Positions 40,605 to 50,578 of a DNA stretch of 64,000 nucleotides are shown here, piece after piece. The number at the start of each line of letters is the position of its first letter. Position 1 is the stretch's first letter. Origin of the DNA: Enterococcus thailandicus (GTDB taxonomy: Bacteria; Bacillota; Bacilli; Lactobacillales; Enterococcaceae). Made by a program: the position numbers and the translations under genes. A model generated the notes under the pieces. It was given only the letters and a program-made list of their open reading frames with translations. It had not been told where the DNA came from and did not search any database. The stretch lies in NCBI RefSeq assembly GCF_001886265.1, contig NZ_JXLE01000006.1, positions 101,629 through 165,628 of the forward strand, written 5' to 3'.

Positions 40605-41792
40605 TTAAGCTTTGATTTCAGTAACGACACCGGCACCAACTGTACGTCCGCCTTCACGGATTGAGAATTTAGTACCGTTTTCGATAGCGATTGGGTGAAT
40701 TAATTCAACTTCCATAGTTACGTTGTCGCCAGGCATAACCATTTCAGTTCCTTCTGGCAATTCAACAACACCAGTTACGTCTGTTGTACGGAAGTAGAAT
40801 TGTGGACGGTAGTTAGTGAAGAATGGAGTATGACGTCCACCTTCTTCTTTAGTCAACACATATACTTCTGCAGAGAATTTTGTATGAGGTGTAATTGTAC
40901 CTGGTTTAGCTAAAACTTGACCACGTTGGATATCGTCACGTGAAACACCACGTAATAATGCACCAATGTTATCGCCTGCTTCAGCGTAATCCAATAATTT
41001 ACGGAACATTTCAACACCAGTTACAGTTGTTTTTGAAGTTTCTTCAGCAATACCAACAACTTCAACTTCGTCCCCAACGCGAACTTGTCCACGTTCAACA
41101 CGACCAGTTGCAACAGTACCACGACCAGTAATTGAGAATACATCTTCAACTGGCATCATGAATGGTTTGTCGTTTTCACGTTCTGGAGTTGGGATATATT
41201 CGTCAACTGCAGCCATTAATTCAAGGATTTTTTCTTCGTATGAAGCGTCGCCTTCTAGAGCTTTTAAAGCTGAACCAGCAACAACAGGAACATCATCACC
41301 AGGGAATTCGTATTCTGTTAATAAGTCACGAACTTCCATTTCAACTAATTCTAATAATTCTTCGTCGTCAACCATGTCAACTTTGTTCAAGAATACAACG
41401 ATGTAAGGAACACCAACTTGACGTGACAATAGGATGTGTTCACGAGTTTGAGGCATAGGGCCATCAGCAGCAGAAACTACTAAGATAGCTCCATCCATTT
41501 GAGCAGCACCAGTGATCATGTTTTTAACGTAGTCCGCGTGTCCTGGGCAGTCAACGTGAGCGTAGTGACGTGCGTCAGTTTCATACTCAACGTGAGCTGT
41601 TGAAATAGTGATTCCGCGTTCGCGTTCTTCTGGAGCACCATCGATTTGATCGTAAGCCATAGCTTGGCCGCCGTTTTTCTTAGATAGTACAGTTGTGATT
41701 GCAGCTGTTAATGTAGTTTTACCATGGTCAACGTGGCCAATAGTACCAATGTTAACGTGTGGTTTAGAACGGTCAAATTTTTCTTTTGCCAT
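40605..41792 (-). CDS. tuf: Elongation factor Tu
   Basis: 395 residues from ATG 41792 ([20 protein letters not shown]). GTPase motifs GHVDHGKT (19-26), DCPGHADY and NKVDMVDD are intact; domains II and III follow. It delivers aminoacyl-tRNA to the ribosome. It is the tuf of the str operon. Many enterococci of the faecium type carry a second, streptococcal-like tuf elsewhere; the present copy is the ancestral location. A 172-base spacer with three inverted repeats separates it from fusA. Confidence 0.98.
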   Translation of the reverse strand: MAKEKFDRSKPHVNIGTIGHVDHGKTTLTAAITTVLSKKNGGQAMAYDQIDGAPEERERGITISTAHVEYETDARHYAHVDCPGHADYVKNMITGAAQMDGAILVVSAADGPMPQTREHILLSRQVGVPYIVVFLNKVDMVDDEELLELVEMEVRDLLTEYEFPGDDVPVVAGSALKALEGDASYEEKILELMAAVDEYIPTPERENDKPFMMPVEDVFSITGRGTVATGRVERGQVRVGDEVEVVGIAEETSKTTVTGVEMFRKLLDYAEAGDNIGALLRGVSRDDIQRGQVLAKPGTITPHTKFSAEVYVLTKEEGGRHTPFFTNYRPQFYFRTTDVTGVVELPEGTEMVMPGDNVTMEVELIHPIAIENGTKFSIREGGRTVGAGVVTEIKA

Positions 41793-41964
41793 TTTAAAAT
41801 GTCCTCCCAAAATACAATATAATTTTTTATTTATCTGATAGGAACATGATGTACTAAACGTACATCACATGCCCATATCATCGATAGCTATTTTACACGA
41901 AACTATATTAAAAATATAGTCTCTTTAGATAATCTCTTTACGTGATTATCAAGTTTTTAAGAAA
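41793..41964 (-). other. fusA-tuf spacer with three inverted repeats
   Basis: No gene. Three perfect 7-base inverted repeats lie in tandem: GATAATC/GATTATC (41928-41950), ACTATAT/ATATAGT (41902-41920) and GATGTAC/GTACATC (41848-41866). The spacer is unusually long for the str operon and may hold a tuf-specific promoter or a translational control site; no canonical promoter was convincing. Confidence 0.45.
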
Positions 41965-44052
41965 TTATTCAGCTTTTCCGCCGTTTTTCTTAATGATTTC
42001 TTCTTGAACTGATTTCGGTACATCTTCGTAGTGATCAAATGTCATAGTAAATGTACCACGACCTTGAGTAGCTGAACGAAGAGTTGTAGCATAACCAAAC
42101 ATTTCAGCAAGAGGGACCATAGCACGAACAACTTGTTGTCCGCCAGCGCGAGCTTCCATACCTTCAACGCGACCACGACGTGCAGTAACGTGTCCCATAA
42201 CATCACCTAAGTAATCTTCTGGAATAACTACTTCAACACCCATGATTGGTTCAAGGATAACTGGATTAGCTTTCTTAGCTGCCGCACGCAATGCCATAGA
42301 AGCAGCAACACGGAAGGCAGTTTCATTTGAATCGACATCATGGTATGAACCATCGTAAAGTTTTGCTTTGATATCAACTAATGGATACCCAGCTAAGACA
42401 CCATTTTCCATAGCATCTTTCAAACCTGTTTCAACAGCTGGGATATATTCACGAGGAACAACCCCACCAACGATTGCATTTTCAAATTCAAAGCCGCCGC
42501 CTTCTTCGTTTGGAGTAAATTCAACCCATACGTGACCGTATTGACCTTTACCACCAGACTGACGTACAAACTTACCTTCGGCTTGAGTGCCAGAACGGAA
42601 AGTTTCACGGTAAGATACTTGAGGAGCACCTACGTTAGCTTCAACTTTAAATTCGCGACGCATACGGTCTACGATAATGTCTAAGTGAAGTTCACCCATA
42701 CCAGCGATAATAGTTTCGCCTGTTTCCACGTTTGTTTCAGCGCGGAAAGTAGGATCTTCTTCAGATAGTTTTTGAAGAGCAACACCCATTTTATCTTGGT
42801 CAGCTTTTGATTTAGGTTCAATAGCGACTTGGATAACTGGTTCTGGGAATTCCATTGATTCAAGAATTACTAAATTCTTTTCATCACAAAGAGTGTCCCC
42901 AGTTGTTGTATCTTTCAAACCAACAGCAGCAGCGATATCTCCAGCGTAAACTTCAGAGATTTCTGAACGTGAGTTAGCATGCATCTGTAAGATACGACCA
43001 ACACGTTCGCGTTTGCCTTTTGTTGCGTTTTGTACGTATGAACCTGATTTCAAGACACCAGAGTACACACGGAAGAAAGTTAGACGACCTACGAATGGGT
43101 CAGTCATAACTTTAAATGCTAATGCTGAGAAAGGAGCTTCATCGTCTGCAGGACGTAAAACTTCTTCGTCAGTTTTAGGATCAATCCCTTTAATAGCAGG
43201 AATATCTAATGGTGATGGTAAGTAGTCAAGAACAGCGTCCAATAATAATTGAACCCCTTTGTTCTTAAATGCTGAACCACATAATACTGGGTAGAAGTCT
43301 ACGCCAAGTGTTGCGCGACGAATACCTTCTTTTAACTCAGCTTCAGTGATTTCTTCACCTTCTAAGTATTTTAAAGTAAGTTCTTCATCAGTTTCAGCAA
43401 CTGCTTCAACCAATTTTTCACGCCATTCTTCAGCTAATTCACGATATTCTTCTGGAATTTCTCGTTCTTCAATTTCAGTACCTAAATCATTTGTATAGAT
43501 TTCAGCCTTCATTGTTACAAGGTCAATAATTCCTGTGAAGTCGTCTTCAGCACCAATTGGTAATTGAATTGGGTGAGCATTTGCTTGCAAACGGTCGTGT
43601 AAAGTTGATACTGAGTATAAGAAGTCAGCACCGATTTTATCCATTTTGTTTGCAAATACAATACGAGGTACACCATAAGTTGTAGCTTGGCGCCAAACTG
43701 TTTCAGTTTGAGGCTCTACACCTGATTGTGCATCAAGAACTGTAACAGCACCATCAAGTACACGCAATGAACGTTCAACTTCAACAGTGAAGTCTACGTG
43801 TCCTGGTGTGTCGATGATGTTGATTCGGTGACCCTTCCATTGTGCAGTTGTTGCAGCAGAAGTGATCGTAATTCCACGTTCTTGTTCTTGTTCCATCCAG
43901 TCCATTTGTGAAGCTCCTTCATGAGTTTCACCAATTTTATGGATTTTACCAGTATAGTACAAGATACGTTCAGTAGCAGTTGTTTTACCAGCATCAATAT
44001 GGGCCATGATACCGATATTACGAGTATTATCTAAAGAAAATTCTCTGGTCAT
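41965..44052 (-). CDS. fusA: Elongation factor G
   Basis: 695 residues: GTPase domain with AHIDAGKT (17-24), DTPGHVDF and NKMDKIGA, then domains II-V. It drives translocation and ribosome recycling. Starts [22 protein letters not shown] precedes the ATG. No truncation or insertion in the fusidic-acid region is apparent. Confidence 0.98.
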   Translation of the reverse strand: MTREFSLDNTRNIGIMAHIDAGKTTATERILYYTGKIHKIGETHEGASQMDWMEQEQERGITITSAATTAQWKGHRINIIDTPGHVDFTVEVERSLRVLDGAVTVLDAQSGVEPQTETVWRQATTYGVPRIVFANKMDKIGADFLYSVSTLHDRLQANAHPIQLPIGAEDDFTGIIDLVTMKAEIYTNDLGTEIEEREIPEEYRELAEEWREKLVEAVAETDEELTLKYLEGEEITEAELKEGIRRATLGVDFYPVLCGSAFKNKGVQLLLDAVLDYLPSPLDIPAIKGIDPKTDEEVLRPADDEAPFSALAFKVMTDPFVGRLTFFRVYSGVLKSGSYVQNATKGKRERVGRILQMHANSRSEISEVYAGDIAAAVGLKDTTTGDTLCDEKNLVILESMEFPEPVIQVAIEPKSKADQDKMGVALQKLSEEDPTFRAETNVETGETIIAGMGELHLDIIVDRMRREFKVEANVGAPQVSYRETFRSGTQAEGKFVRQSGGKGQYGHVWVEFTPNEEGGGFEFENAIVGGVVPREYIPAVETGLKDAMENGVLAGYPLVDIKAKLYDGSYHDVDSNETAFRVAASMALRAAAKKANPVILEPIMGVEVVIPEDYLGDVMGHVTARRGRVEGMEARAGGQQVVRAMVPLAEMFGYATTLRSATQGRGTFTMTFDHYEDVPKSVQEEIIKKNGGKAE

Positions 44053-44109
44053 TCTCCTTGTTTCTCCTCTCTTTACTATCTAGTTGCTAAAAATAAGGAT
44101 ATCTTCTGA

Positions 44110-44128
44110 GGTCGGCACAAAGCCGACC
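44110..44128 (-). other. GC-rich stem-loop between rpsG and fusA
   Basis: GGTCGGC and GCCGACC form a perfect 7-base stem with a 5-base loop, without a following T-run. It lies 14 bases after the rpsG stop. It could be a processing or S7-binding control site, or a weak attenuator. Confidence 0.5.
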
Positions 44129-44142
44129 AAACAGAGAGAATC

Positions 44143-44613
44143 TTACCAGCGGTAGTGAGCAAACGCACGGTTAGCATCTGCCATTTTATGAGTGTCTTCA
44201 CGTTTTTTAACAGAAGCACCTGTGTTGTTTGCAGCGTCCATGATTTCTTTAGCTAGACGTTCTTCCATTGTGTGTTCACCGCGCAAGCGAGCGTAGTTTA
44301 CTACCCAACGAAGACCTAGAGTTGTACGACGTTCAGGGCGAACTTCAACTGGTACTTGATAGTTTGAACCCCCAACACGACGTGCTTTAACTTCAAGAAC
44401 AGGCATTACATTTTTCATTGCTTGTTCAAACACTTCTAATGGATCGTTACCTGTAGATTCTTTGATTAAATCAAAGGCATTATAGATAATGTTAGCTGCA
44501 ATCCCGCGTTTTCCATCAACCATTACACGGTTGATTAAGCGAGTTACTAATTTTGAGTTATAAATAGGATCTGGTAAAACATCACGTTTTGCAACAGGAC
44601 CTTTACGTGGCAT
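44143..44613 (-). CDS. rpsG: 30S ribosomal protein S7
   Basis: 156 residues starting [21 protein letters not shown]7 nucleates assembly of the 30S head and is the str operon repressor in E. coli. Follows rpsL by 92 bases. Confidence 0.98.
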   Translation of the reverse strand: MPRKGPVAKRDVLPDPIYNSKLVTRLINRVMVDGKRGIAANIIYNAFDLIKESTGNDPLEVFEQAMKNVMPVLEVKARRVGGSNYQVPVEVRPERRTTLGLRWVVNYARLRGEHTMEERLAKEIMDAANNTGASVKKREDTHKMADANRAFAHYRW

Positions 44614-44705
44614 CCGTAACTCCTCCTTCCGAAATATAGTTCTTAGTATTTACTCCTTTTATATAGAAGTAAAGTTTAATTGTTTGTTTGGCTAATTAAT
44701 TAAAA

Positions 44706-45119
44706 TTAAGCTTTAGGTTTCTTAGTACCGTATTTAGAACGGCTTTGTTTACGATCGTTAACACCAGCAGTATCTAGTGCACCACGAACGATGTGGTAAC
44801 GTACCCCTGGTAAGTCTTTTACACGTCCACCGCGTAATAATACAACGCTATGTTCTTGTAAATTATGACCAATCCCTGGGATATAAGCAGTAACTTCAAT
44901 CAAGTTTGACAAACGAACACGAGCATATTTACGCAAAGCTGAGTTCGGTTTTTTAGGTGTCATAGTTCCCACACGAGTTGCTACCCCACGTTTTTGAGGA
45001 GAGTTCACGTTAGTTTGAGTTTTCTTAAAGCTGTTATATCCTTTGTTCAAAGCAGGTGAATTTGATTTTTCCACCTTTGATTTACGAGGTTTACGTACTA
45101 ATTGGTTAATTGTAGGCAT
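44706..45119 (-). CDS. rpsL: 30S ribosomal protein S12
   Basis: 137 residues from ATG 45119 ([19 protein letters not shown]), AGGAGG upstream. The decoding-centre loop [11 protein letters not shown] has wild-type Lys56, the position of streptomycin-resistance changes. First gene of the str operon. Confidence 0.98.
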   Translation of the reverse strand: MPTINQLVRKPRKSKVEKSNSPALNKGYNSFKKTQTNVNSPQKRGVATRVGTMTPKKPNSALRKYARVRLSNLIEVTAYIPGIGHNLQEHSVVLLRGGRVKDLPGVRYHIVRGALDTAGVNDRKQSRSKYGTKKPKA

Positions 45120-45281
45120 TCCTTGTTTCCTCCTTCCCTCATTCGCATCTAGTTCCACACATCCAGGTGGTTCTTTTTTTGCGATAAAAAATAAATGCAA
45201 TGTCTGCATCTTTATCAAATATGCTTTGATAAACAGTCAGCACGTCTCTTTACAGAGACCTGTAGATAAAGCACCTTCGTT

Positions 45282-45310
45282 AGAATAGCACGAATGAAAA
45301 CCCATGTCAA
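45282..45310 (-). promoter_or_regulatory. Promoter of the str operon
   Basis: Minus strand consensus -35 TTGACA (45310-45305), 17-base spacer, extended -10 TGC-TATTCT (45287-45282). Leader about 155 bases before rpsL, containing TCTCTGTAAAGAGA and TTTATCAAAGCATATTTGATAAA hairpins. The divergent rpiA promoter must lie close by; none is clear. Confidence 0.88.
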
Positions 45311-45429
45311 CTTGTTCCATATTTTTTTTGAAAATCATTCAAATTGGTACCAAAGAAAGGTATCTTTTTACTAAAATAAACGCTAAAATAAGCAGGAAAG
45401 CTCAAACTCAAAAAAGGGGAAAAGCAAAC

Positions 45430-46119
45430 ATGAATCTAAAACAACAAGCTGGTATCGAAGCCGCAAAATTTGTCAAAGATGGTATGATCGTTGGTCTTGG
45501 AACAGGATCTACTGCTTACTATATGGTAGAAGAACTTGGTCGTCGTATGCGAGAAGAAGACTTAAATATCATAGGTGTAACAACATCAAACGCTACGAAA
45601 GAACAAGCTGAAAAACTTGGCATTCCATTAAAGAGTATTGATGATGTTGTTGAGGTTGACTTAACAATTGATGGCGCAGATGAAATTAGTACTGATTTCC
45701 AAGGGATTAAAGGTGGAGGTGCAGCCTTACTATTTGAAAAAATCGTTGCTACTTATTCAAAAGAAACGATTTGGATCGTTGATGAATCAAAATTAGTCGA
45801 AAACCTTGGTGATTTCCCTCTTCCTGTTGAAGTTATCCCTTATGGTTCGCAACAACTATTACGTCTATTTGAAGCAAAAGATTTTCATCCAGTTTTACGT
45901 AAAACAGCTGATGGTGAAACACTTAAAACTGATAGTGGCCATTTCATTATTGATTTACACCTTCAAACTATTGAACAACCAGAAATACTTGCTGACTACT
46001 TAGATAATCTCGTTGGTGTTGTTGAGCATGGCTTATTCTTGAATCTTGTTTCAAAAGTAGTTGTCGGATCCGAAAATGGTGTGAAAATTTTGGATACACC
46101 ACATGCCCCTAAAGCATAG
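45430..46119 (+). CDS. rpiA: Ribose-5-phosphate isomerase A
   Basis: Interconverts ribose-5-phosphate and ribulose-5-phosphate. 229 residues from ATG 45430 ([18 protein letters not shown]). Phosphate-binding [10 protein letters not shown] and catalytic DGADEI and [12 protein letters not shown] motifs are present. AGGGG precedes the start. Its position across from the nucleoside catabolic locus makes metabolic sense, since DeoB yields ribose-5-phosphate. Confidence 0.97.
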   Translation: MNLKQQAGIEAAKFVKDGMIVGLGTGSTAYYMVEELGRRMREEDLNIIGVTTSNATKEQAEKLGIPLKSIDDVVEVDLTIDGADEISTDFQGIKGGGAALLFEKIVATYSKETIWIVDESKLVENLGDFPLPVEVIPYGSQQLLRLFEAKDFHPVLRKTADGETLKTDSGHFIIDLHLQTIEQPEILADYLDNLVGVVEHGLFLNLVSKVVVGSENGVKILDTPHAPKA

Positions 46120-46141
46120 TATTTTCAGATAAAGCTTCTAG

Positions 46142-46182
46142 ATAAAATCCACTAAAATACTATCTTTTTAGTGGGCTTTATG
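46142..46182 (+). terminator. rpiA terminator
   Basis: CCACTAAAA (46149-46157) pairs with TTTTAGTGG (46166-46174), extended by A/T pairs on both sides. The T-run is weak. Confidence 0.6.
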
Positions 46183-46236
46183 CTAAATTTTTACTATTGT
46201 ATTCTGTTTAAAATTCACCGCTAGAAAGGAATCATC

Positions 46237-46818
46237 ATGAAAATTATTGGTTATGCACGCACAACCATAAACGATGTTGATTTAACAACTCAGGTTGAAC
46301 AACTATCTACCTTTGGTTGTCAGGAAATTTTCCATGAAACGTACGAAGCAAAAGATGCTGAGACAATGATCAAATTACAATCCGTCATTGAACAAATGCA
46401 ACAAGGAGATACTCTTGTCATTTGCCAACTTCATCGTCTTGGCAAATCAACAAGACAGTTAACGGAATTTACAAAACTTTTTAACGATCGTGGGCTCCAT
46501 TTAGTAAGTATCGCTGAAGAAATCGATACTCGTAAACCAATGGGCAAGGTTTACTTTCAATTAATGGAAGGTCTAGCTACGATGGAATGCTCATTGATTA
46601 AAGAACGCACTTTAATTGGCTTGAATGAAGCACGTAAAAAAGGGAAAATTGGCGGCCGTCCTAAAATTGATGCCAAAACCATCAAAAAAATTCGTCGCCT
46701 TTATTATGAGAAGAAAGAAACAATTCAATTTATTTCATCAAAATGTGGTGTTTCAGTTGGAACTTGCTATAAATATATAAATCTTCCAGAAAAAGATATT
46801 GAGCAATTATATAATTAA
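46237..46818 (+). CDS. Serine-recombinase (resolvase/invertase) family protein with degenerate active site; possible DNA-binding regulator
   Basis: 193 residues, resolvase N-terminal fold plus C-terminal helix-turn-helix (GRPKIDAKTIKKIRRLYY ... GVSVGTCYKYI), the size of Tn3/gamma-delta resolvases. Aligned by eye to gamma-delta, Arg8, Gln19, Arg68 and the Glu-Arg pair at 124-125 are kept (here R8, Q19, R67, E123-R124). But the catalytic Ser10 is Thr10 (motif YARTT instead of YARVS), the region of Ser39 and Arg45 reads YEAKDAET, Asp67 is His66 and Arg71 is Lys70. Strand transfer is therefore unlikely. The frame is intact, with AAAGGA before the ATG and its own terminator, and no transposon parts flank it. 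I infer a retained non-catalytic role. A rare active variant cannot be excluded. Confidence 0.85.
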   Translation: MKIIGYARTTINDVDLTTQVEQLSTFGCQEIFHETYEAKDAETMIKLQSVIEQMQQGDTLVICQLHRLGKSTRQLTEFTKLFNDRGLHLVSIAEEIDTRKPMGKVYFQLMEGLATMECSLIKERTLIGLNEARKKGKIGGRPKIDAKTIKKIRRLYYEKKETIQFISSKCGVSVGTCYKYINLPEKDIEQLYN

Positions 46819-46823
46819 TTAAA

Positions 46824-46859
46824 AATAAGTAATCTTTCCGAAGATTACTTATTTTTTTG
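46824..46859 (+). terminator. Terminator of the resolvase-like gene
   Basis: ATAAGTAATCTT and AAGATTACTTAT form a perfect 12-base stem with a 4-base loop and seven T. Confidence 0.92.
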
Positions 46860-46891
46860 TGTATCTGAATTCAATCTTCTATCATTTTCAA

Positions 46892-46920
46892 TGGAAATCT
46901 TTTCAAAAAAATTGTACAAT
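46892..46920 (+). promoter_or_regulatory. Putative gpmA promoter
   Basis: -35 TGGAAA (46892-46897), 17-base spacer, -10 TACAAT (46915-46920). About 48 bases before the gpmA ribosome-binding site. Confidence 0.6.
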
Positions 46921-46974
46921 AAACAAGAACTGAAATTTTCAGAAATAAATACATTTTAAAAAGGAGCACACAAC

Positions 46975-47661
46975 ATGCCAAAATTAGTTTTTTCTCGTCA
47001 CGGTCTTAGTGAATGGAACGCTTTAAACCAATTTACTGGTTGGGCTGATGTAAACTTAGCACCAGAAGGTATCGAAGAAGCAAAAGAAGGCGGACGCAAA
47101 ATCAAAGAAGCTGGAATCGAATTTGATATTGCTTACACTTCTGTTTTAACTCGTGCCATCAAAACTTGTAACCTTATCTTAGAATACTCAGATCAACTTT
47201 GGGTACCTCAAGTAAAATCATGGCGCTTAAACGAACGTCATTATGGTAAACTACAAGGCTTGAACAAAAAAGAAACTGCTGAAAAATATGGTGATGAACA
47301 AGTTCATATTTGGCGCCGTTCTTACGACACTCTTCCTCCATTATTGGACGAAACTGACGAAGGTTCAGCTGCAAACGAACGTCGTTACGCTATGTTAGAC
47401 AAACGCGATATTCCTGGTGGCGAAAACTTAAAAGTTACTTTGGAACGTGCTTTACCATTCTGGCAAGATCATATTGCTCCAGCATTACTAGACGACAAAA
47501 CTGTTTTAGTAGCTGCACATGGTAACTCATTACGCGCTTTAGCAAAACATATCGAAGGAATCTCTGACGAAGACATTATGGATCTTGAAATTCCAACAGG
47601 TCAACCACTTGTTTATGAATTGAATGATGATCTAACTGTTGCTAAAAAATACTACTTATAA
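46975..47661 (+). CDS. gpmA: 2,3-bisphosphoglycerate-dependent phosphoglycerate mutase
   Basis: Glycolytic interconversion of 3- and 2-phosphoglycerate. 228 residues with the phosphohistidine motif SRHGLSEWN (His9), the E-R-H-Y-G loop [14 protein letters not shown] and the second histidine in [15 protein letters not shown] precedes the ATG. Monocistronic. Confidence 0.97.
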   Translation: MPKLVFSRHGLSEWNALNQFTGWADVNLAPEGIEEAKEGGRKIKEAGIEFDIAYTSVLTRAIKTCNLILEYSDQLWVPQVKSWRLNERHYGKLQGLNKKETAEKYGDEQVHIWRRSYDTLPPLLDETDEGSAANERRYAMLDKRDIPGGENLKVTLERALPFWQDHIAPALLDDKTVLVAAHGNSLRALAKHIEGISDEDIMDLEIPTGQPLVYELNDDLTVAKKYYL

Positions 47662-47679
47662 TTTTCATTGATTATAAGC

Positions 47680-47717
47680 AAAAAAAGGAGTGGCGATAAA
47701 ATCGCCACTCCTTTTTT
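47680..47717. terminator. Bidirectional terminator between gpmA and the alcohol dehydrogenase gene
   Basis: AAAAAAGGAGTGGCGAT pairs perfectly with ATCGCCACTCCTTTTTT around a 3-base loop; A6 and T6 make it functional on both strands. Confidence 0.93.
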
Positions 47718-47719
47718 AC

Positions 47720-48904
47720 TTATAAATAATTAGATTCTGTCAAACACTCGCGCAAAATTTTTTCGACTGCTTGTTCATCTAATGGAACATACGCATCTGT
47801 AGCAATTTGACTGTGCTTAACAGCTTGTTCTGCCATCAAAGAAAATTTGGTTTCATCAATCCCTACCTCAGGCAAAGTCATAGGTATGCCGCATGCTTTA
47901 AAGTAATCATATGTTTTTTGAATTCCTTCTTTTGCAGCAAGATGATTTACTGACTCTTGAATTCCCCACACGTTACGAGCAAATTGTGCAAATTTTTCTT
48001 CAGTTTCTTCATTCAATGCATAATTCATCCAGCGTGGCGTCAAAATAGCCAAGCCAACGCCATGCGTAATATCATAAAATGCACTTAATTCATGTTCAAT
48101 TGGATGGCAGGACCACGCACCCGTCTTTCCACTACCAGTTAATCCATTTAGAGCTAAGGTACTAGCCCACATTAAGTTTGCTCGTGCATCATAATCATCT
48201 GGATACTTCAATGCAATTGGGCAATTTTTAATGACTGTTCTAAAAATTCCTTCTGCAACGAAATCTTGAATATCTGTTCCAGCGGTCCGCTTAAAATAAT
48301 TTTCAGTTAGATGACTGAAAATATCTGCTGAGCCTGCCGCCGTTTGATTCTTTGGTACAGTGAATGTCGTTGTTGGATCAAGAAATGAAACTTTGGGTAA
48401 CATTTCCCAACCACCTAGACCTAGTTTTTGATTTGTTTTGGGATTTGAAATGACCGCTCCTCGATTCATTTCGCTTCCGGTTGCCGCAAGTGTTAAAACT
48501 GTTACTAATGGTAATACTTTCCCGACGTTTGCTTTTTTGATGACTAAATCCCATGGATCTCCCTCATAGAAAACGCCAGCACCAATCACTTTAGCGCAAT
48601 CAATTGTTGAACCTCCGCCGACTGGAAGAATTACATCAATTTGATTTTCATGACAAAGAGCAATCCCTTTTCTAACTGTTTCAATACGAGGATTTGGTTC
48701 TACCCCACTTAGTTCTGTCACATTGAAATCATGTTCTTGCAGACGACTCATAATATTTTGATAAACACCATTTTTTTTAATACTTCCTCCACCATAAACA
48801 AGTAAAATATTTTTTCCAAACTGATTTAAGACCTCTGGTAATTCGTCCCAACGATCTTTACCAAAACGAATATCTGTTGCTACATCAAAGCGAAAGTTTT
48901 CCAT
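47720..48904 (-). CDS. Iron-containing alcohol dehydrogenase (butanol dehydrogenase/YqhD-like)
   Basis: 394 residues, Fe-ADH family. N-terminal dinucleotide domain with VYGGGSIKKNGVY (NADPH-type loop) and GGGSTIDCAKVIGAG; the metal-binding C-terminal domain contains the histidines in SCHPIEHELSAFYDITHGVG. It reduces aldehydes to alcohols. It is downstream of deoD, and DeoC in the same locus releases acetaldehyde, so removal of that aldehyde is a reasonable but unproven role. A terminator directly precedes its ribosome-binding site. Confidence 0.88.
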   Translation of the reverse strand: MENFRFDVATDIRFGKDRWDELPEVLNQFGKNILLVYGGGSIKKNGVYQNIMSRLQEHDFNVTELSGVEPNPRIETVRKGIALCHENQIDVILPVGGGSTIDCAKVIGAGVFYEGDPWDLVIKKANVGKVLPLVTVLTLAATGSEMNRGAVISNPKTNQKLGLGGWEMLPKVSFLDPTTTFTVPKNQTAAGSADIFSHLTENYFKRTAGTDIQDFVAEGIFRTVIKNCPIALKYPDDYDARANLMWASTLALNGLTGSGKTGAWSCHPIEHELSAFYDITHGVGLAILTPRWMNYALNEETEEKFAQFARNVWGIQESVNHLAAKEGIQKTYDYFKACGIPMTLPEVGIDETKFSLMAEQAVKHSQIATDAYVPLDEQAVEKILRECLTESNYL

Positions 48905-48926
48905 TTTTCTTTTCCTCCTTACCTAG

Positions 48927-48975
48927 TAAAAAAGCCTGGAACCAACATTAATAATAGTCGTTCCAAGCTTTTTCT
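48927..48975 (-). terminator. Terminator between deoD and the alcohol dehydrogenase gene
   Basis: AAAAAGCTTGGAAC and GTTCCAGGCTTTTTT (one mismatch) pair on the minus strand, then T6. The T-run ends 8 bases before the ribosome-binding site of the next gene. Confidence 0.8.
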
Positions 48976-48979
48976 ACAA

Positions 48980-49687
48980 TTATTTTGCGATTGCTGTCTC
49001 TAAACCGACTTCAATCATTTCATTAAACGTTGTTTGACGTTCTTGTGCCGTTGTTTCTTCTCCAGTAATCAAATGATCACTAACTGTCATAATTCCTAAC
49101 GTTTGCACTTTATATTTTGCACCCAAATAGTAAAGTGCTGCAGCTTCCATCTCAACACCCAAAACGCCAAGTTCAGCTAGCTTTAGTGTTTCAGTTAAAT
49201 CATCTTTATAAAAGGTATCTTCTGACAAAACATTTCCTACATGAGTCGTGTACCCTTTTCCTTTAGCAAATTCGTAAGCTTTTAATAGTAAATCGAAATC
49301 ACCAATTGGTGGAAAATGGAATTGATGAAAATTCTTTTCAATCATAGATGAGCTTGTTGCTGCACCTTGAGCAATTACTAAATCTCTCACATGAACATCT
49401 TTTGATAACGCACCACAAGTCCCAACGCGAATCAATTTTTTCACGCCATAAGAATTAATTAGTTCATGCGCATAAATAGTCGCTGAAGGCATCCCCATCC
49501 CTGTACCTTGTACAGAAACACGCTCACCTTTATATTCTCCTGTATAACCTAACATTCCACGAACTTGATTATAACAAACCGGATTTTCTAAAAAAGTTTC
49601 TGCAATATATTTTGCACGTAGTGGGTCTCCTGGAAGTAAAATCTTATCAGCAATTTCGCCTTGTTTTGCTTCGATATGAACACTCAT
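48980..49687 (-). CDS. deoD: Purine-nucleoside phosphorylase, DeoD (hexameric) type
   Basis: 235 residues of the PNP/UDP family, starting [20 protein letters not shown]. Phosphate site RVGTCGAL and the base/ribose site [12 protein letters not shown] are present. It phosphorolyses purine (deoxy)nucleosides including adenosine types. It follows the trimeric PNP gene, so the two enzymes together cover 6-amino and 6-oxo purines. Confidence 0.94.
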   Translation of the reverse strand: MSVHIEAKQGEIADKILLPGDPLRAKYIAETFLENPVCYNQVRGMLGYTGEYKGERVSVQGTGMGMPSATIYAHELINSYGVKKLIRVGTCGALSKDVHVRDLVIAQGAATSSSMIEKNFHQFHFPPIGDFDLLLKAYEFAKGKGYTTHVGNVLSEDTFYKDDLTETLKLAELGVLGVEMEAAALYYLGAKYKVQTLGIMTVSDHLITGEETTAQERQTTFNEMIEVGLETAIAK

Positions 49688-49725
49688 TTAGTTTATCTCT
49701 CCTTCATTTTCAACTACTACTCTTT

Positions 49726-50544
49726 TTATAATACTGCTAGGGTTTCTTTCACTAAAGCTTTAAATGATTGTTTAACACGTTCCGTTGTTTCCACTACTTC
49801 TTCGTGGTTTAAATTTGCTTGCATTCCTGCCGCTAAGTTTGTGATACAAGAAATACCCAACACCTTTAATCCACCATGTGCCGCAACGATTACTTCCGGT
49901 ACAGTCGACATTCCAACTGCATCAGCACCCATGACACGTGACATTTTAATTTCTGCTGGCGTTTCATAAGTTGGACCTGAATAACCCATGTAGACACCTT
50001 CTTTTAAGTCTAACCCTAACTTGTTAGCAACTTCTTTTGCAGATTCTCGATACGCAGGTGTGTAAGCTTGACTCATATCCGGGAAACGTGGGCCGATTTC
50101 ATCTTCATTTGGTCCAATCAACGGATTAGTGCCTGTAAAATTAATATGATCACTGATCAGCATCAAATCACCTGGTACAAAAGATTCATTTACGCCACCG
50201 CAAGCATTTGTTACGATCACTGAATGTGCACCAAGAGCGCCCATTACTCGGACTGGATAAGTAACTGTCTGCATGGAATGCCCTTCATAAAAATGAAAAC
50301 GTCCTTGCATCGCTAAAACTTTTTTGCCTGATAATGTACCGTAAACTAGTTGTCCCGCATGTCCAACAACTGTTGAAACTGGGAAGAAAGGAATTTTGTC
50401 ATATGGAATCTTAATTGCATCTTCAATTTCATCTGCCAACTCACCAAGACCTGAGCCAAGAATCATACCAAATTCAATTTCTTTTACTCCTTGATCAAGG
50501 ATGAATTGAGTTGTTTCTTGTAACATTTCGCTTAATTTTTTCAT
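49726..50544 (-). CDS. punA: Purine-nucleoside phosphorylase I, trimeric (inosine/guanosine) type
   Basis: 272 residues with GSGLGELADEI, GHAGQLVYG, NACGGVNESFVPGD and MVDP-equivalent VGMSTVPEV motifs of the trimeric PNP family. It releases guanine or hypoxanthine and (deoxy)ribose-1-phosphate. Located 34 bases after deoB in the nucleoside operon. Confidence 0.94.
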   Translation of the reverse strand: MKKLSEMLQETTQFILDQGVKEIEFGMILGSGLGELADEIEDAIKIPYDKIPFFPVSTVVGHAGQLVYGTLSGKKVLAMQGRFHFYEGHSMQTVTYPVRVMGALGAHSVIVTNACGGVNESFVPGDLMLISDHINFTGTNPLIGPNEDEIGPRFPDMSQAYTPAYRESAKEVANKLGLDLKEGVYMGYSGPTYETPAEIKMSRVMGADAVGMSTVPEVIVAAHGGLKVLGISCITNLAAGMQANLNHEEVVETTERVKQSFKALVKETLAVL

Positions 50545-50578
50545 TCTTTTTCTCCTAAGTTATGGTTTTTAGTAACTA

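Noticed and set aside
40605..41792. Horizontally acquired (streptococcal-type) tuf copy
   Set aside because: It is in the str operon immediately after fusA, the ancestral location; deciding its origin needs a phylogeny.
46237..46818. Active resolvase marking a transposon or invertible segment
   Set aside because: No transposase, terminal inverted repeats, res-like sites or target duplications were seen around it, and the active-site residues are degenerate.
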